Positions 63,560 through 64,000 of a stretch of 64,000 bases of DNA are shown piece after piece. The stretch's first letter is position 1. Every line of letters begins with the position of its first letter. A program made the position numbers and the translations under genes. The notes beneath the pieces are model-generated. The model did not search any database. It was not told the origin of the DNA and saw only the letters and a list, made by a program, of their open reading frames with translations. This DNA is from Epiperipatus broadwayi (lineage: Eukaryota > Onychophora > Udeonychophora > Euonychophora > Peripatidae): positions 4,154,001 to 4,218,000 of the forward strand of contig JAQFVV010006255.1 of the NCBI GenBank assembly GCA_028023455.1. The letters run 5' to 3'.

Positions 63560-63632
63560 CTATGTCTGGAATGACACCATGCATTTCAAATCCCCAAAAA
63601 TGTTCTCCAGTTCTCCCAAAACCTGTCTGGAC
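63560..63632 (-). CDS. AGXT2: AGXT2 internal exon carrying the VQTGFGRTG motif
   Basis: Mitochondrial alanine--glyoxylate aminotransferase 2 transfers amino groups between alanine or beta-aminoacids and glyoxylate or pyruvate, using pyridoxal phosphate. This 73-base exon reads VQTGFGRTGEHFWG followed by FEMHGVIPDI and ends one base into the next codon. The motif follows the cofactor-binding aspartate of DEVQ, which must lie in the preceding exon beyond position 64000. Splice sites are canonical: tttttag just before the exon and gtatat just after it. The split codon (G plus TT, Val) joins exactly to the exon at 23464-23612. The relatives ETNPPL and PHYKPL fit less well than AGXT2. Exon boundaries are inferred from homology and splice signals. 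Confidence 0.88.
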
Positions 63633-64000
63633 CTAAAAATATATAAATAAATAAAAGTTCATGAACTCAGGTATACTGTACACATATGTGGTGTCTCCAT
63701 GATCATAAAATAAAATGCTAAGAATTGTCTACTATTTAAAATCATATGATAATATTAAATACTTATATCAAAATAAAAATTTAAAAAAAACAAACATTTT
63801 AAAATAAGCAATGATAGAATTATGCAAACATGATTATTCTAATCAAAAAGTTTAAACATAATTACAAAATTTAAATATACATATTATAATTATAAACACT
63901 GTGATTAGATAACTCATATTCTAAAAAAAATCAATGATATCTGGATTCAAACACTAAATATTAAGTCTTTTATATTCGGTTTTTAAAAAAGTATTTCTAA

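Overview
This window is a piece of a very AT-rich animal nuclear genome (roughly three quarters A+T by eye; not computed). It reads as intronic DNA full of transposon remains. The one host gene I can support is on the minus strand. Three short exons at 63560-63632, 23464-23612 and 7814-7963 join in frame and encode consecutive pieces of a class III pyridoxal-phosphate aminotransferase that best matches mitochondrial alanine--glyoxylate aminotransferase 2 (AGXT2). The two introns between them are about 39.9 kb and 15.5 kb. The 5' exons lie beyond position 64000, and I found no C-terminal exon in 1-7813. The repeat content (Penelope-like elements with GIY-YIG domains, RTE and L1/Tx1-like LINEs, a ZBED-type hAT, tRNA-related SINEs) fits an invertebrate such as a lophotrochozoan or cnidarian. 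I cannot name the species.

Layout. 1-8 kb: a TA microsatellite, a SINE, a palindromic MITE-like element, a broken RTE LINE and a broken L1/Tx1-like LINE, then an AGXT2 exon. 8-18 kb: another palindromic element, a second SINE, a second L1/Tx1-like fragment and an inverted-repeat element. 18.5-21.4 kb: a complete but decayed hAT transposon with 8-bp target duplications. 21.9-22.8 kb: a foldback element made of repeated modules. 23.5 kb: an AGXT2 exon. 25.4-26.5 kb: a terminal-inverted-repeat element with a hairpin nested inside. 26.5-34.6 kb: mostly plain AT-rich intron with one palindromic element.

34.8-41.5 kb is a three-level nest. A plus-strand LINE is split inside its reverse transcriptase region by an insertion with 1.4-kb direct terminal repeats, and the right-hand repeat is itself split by an 843-bp insertion flanked by a 17-bp target duplication. 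45.2-46.1 kb is a near-perfect palindrome of about 870 bp. 48.2-57.5 kb holds a minus-strand LINE fragment and then a decayed plus-strand L1/Tx1-like element (CCHC knuckle, endonuclease, reverse transcriptase, zinc-binding C-terminus). That element is split by a TA tract and a head-to-head pair of nearly identical Penelope-like GIY-YIG copies. A second, older Penelope-like remnant with tRNA-like inverted flanks lies at 58.2-58.9 kb. The last 5 kb is plain intron with a small RTE tail and the 63.6-kb AGXT2 exon.

The transposon genes do not work together in any pathway. They are layers of separate insertions inside AGXT2 introns. Most catalytic motifs I could locate are damaged: FADN in place of FADD, YMNN in place of YADD, and a shortened YADDC. 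The youngest-looking pieces are the Penelope-like pair and the 45-kb palindrome.
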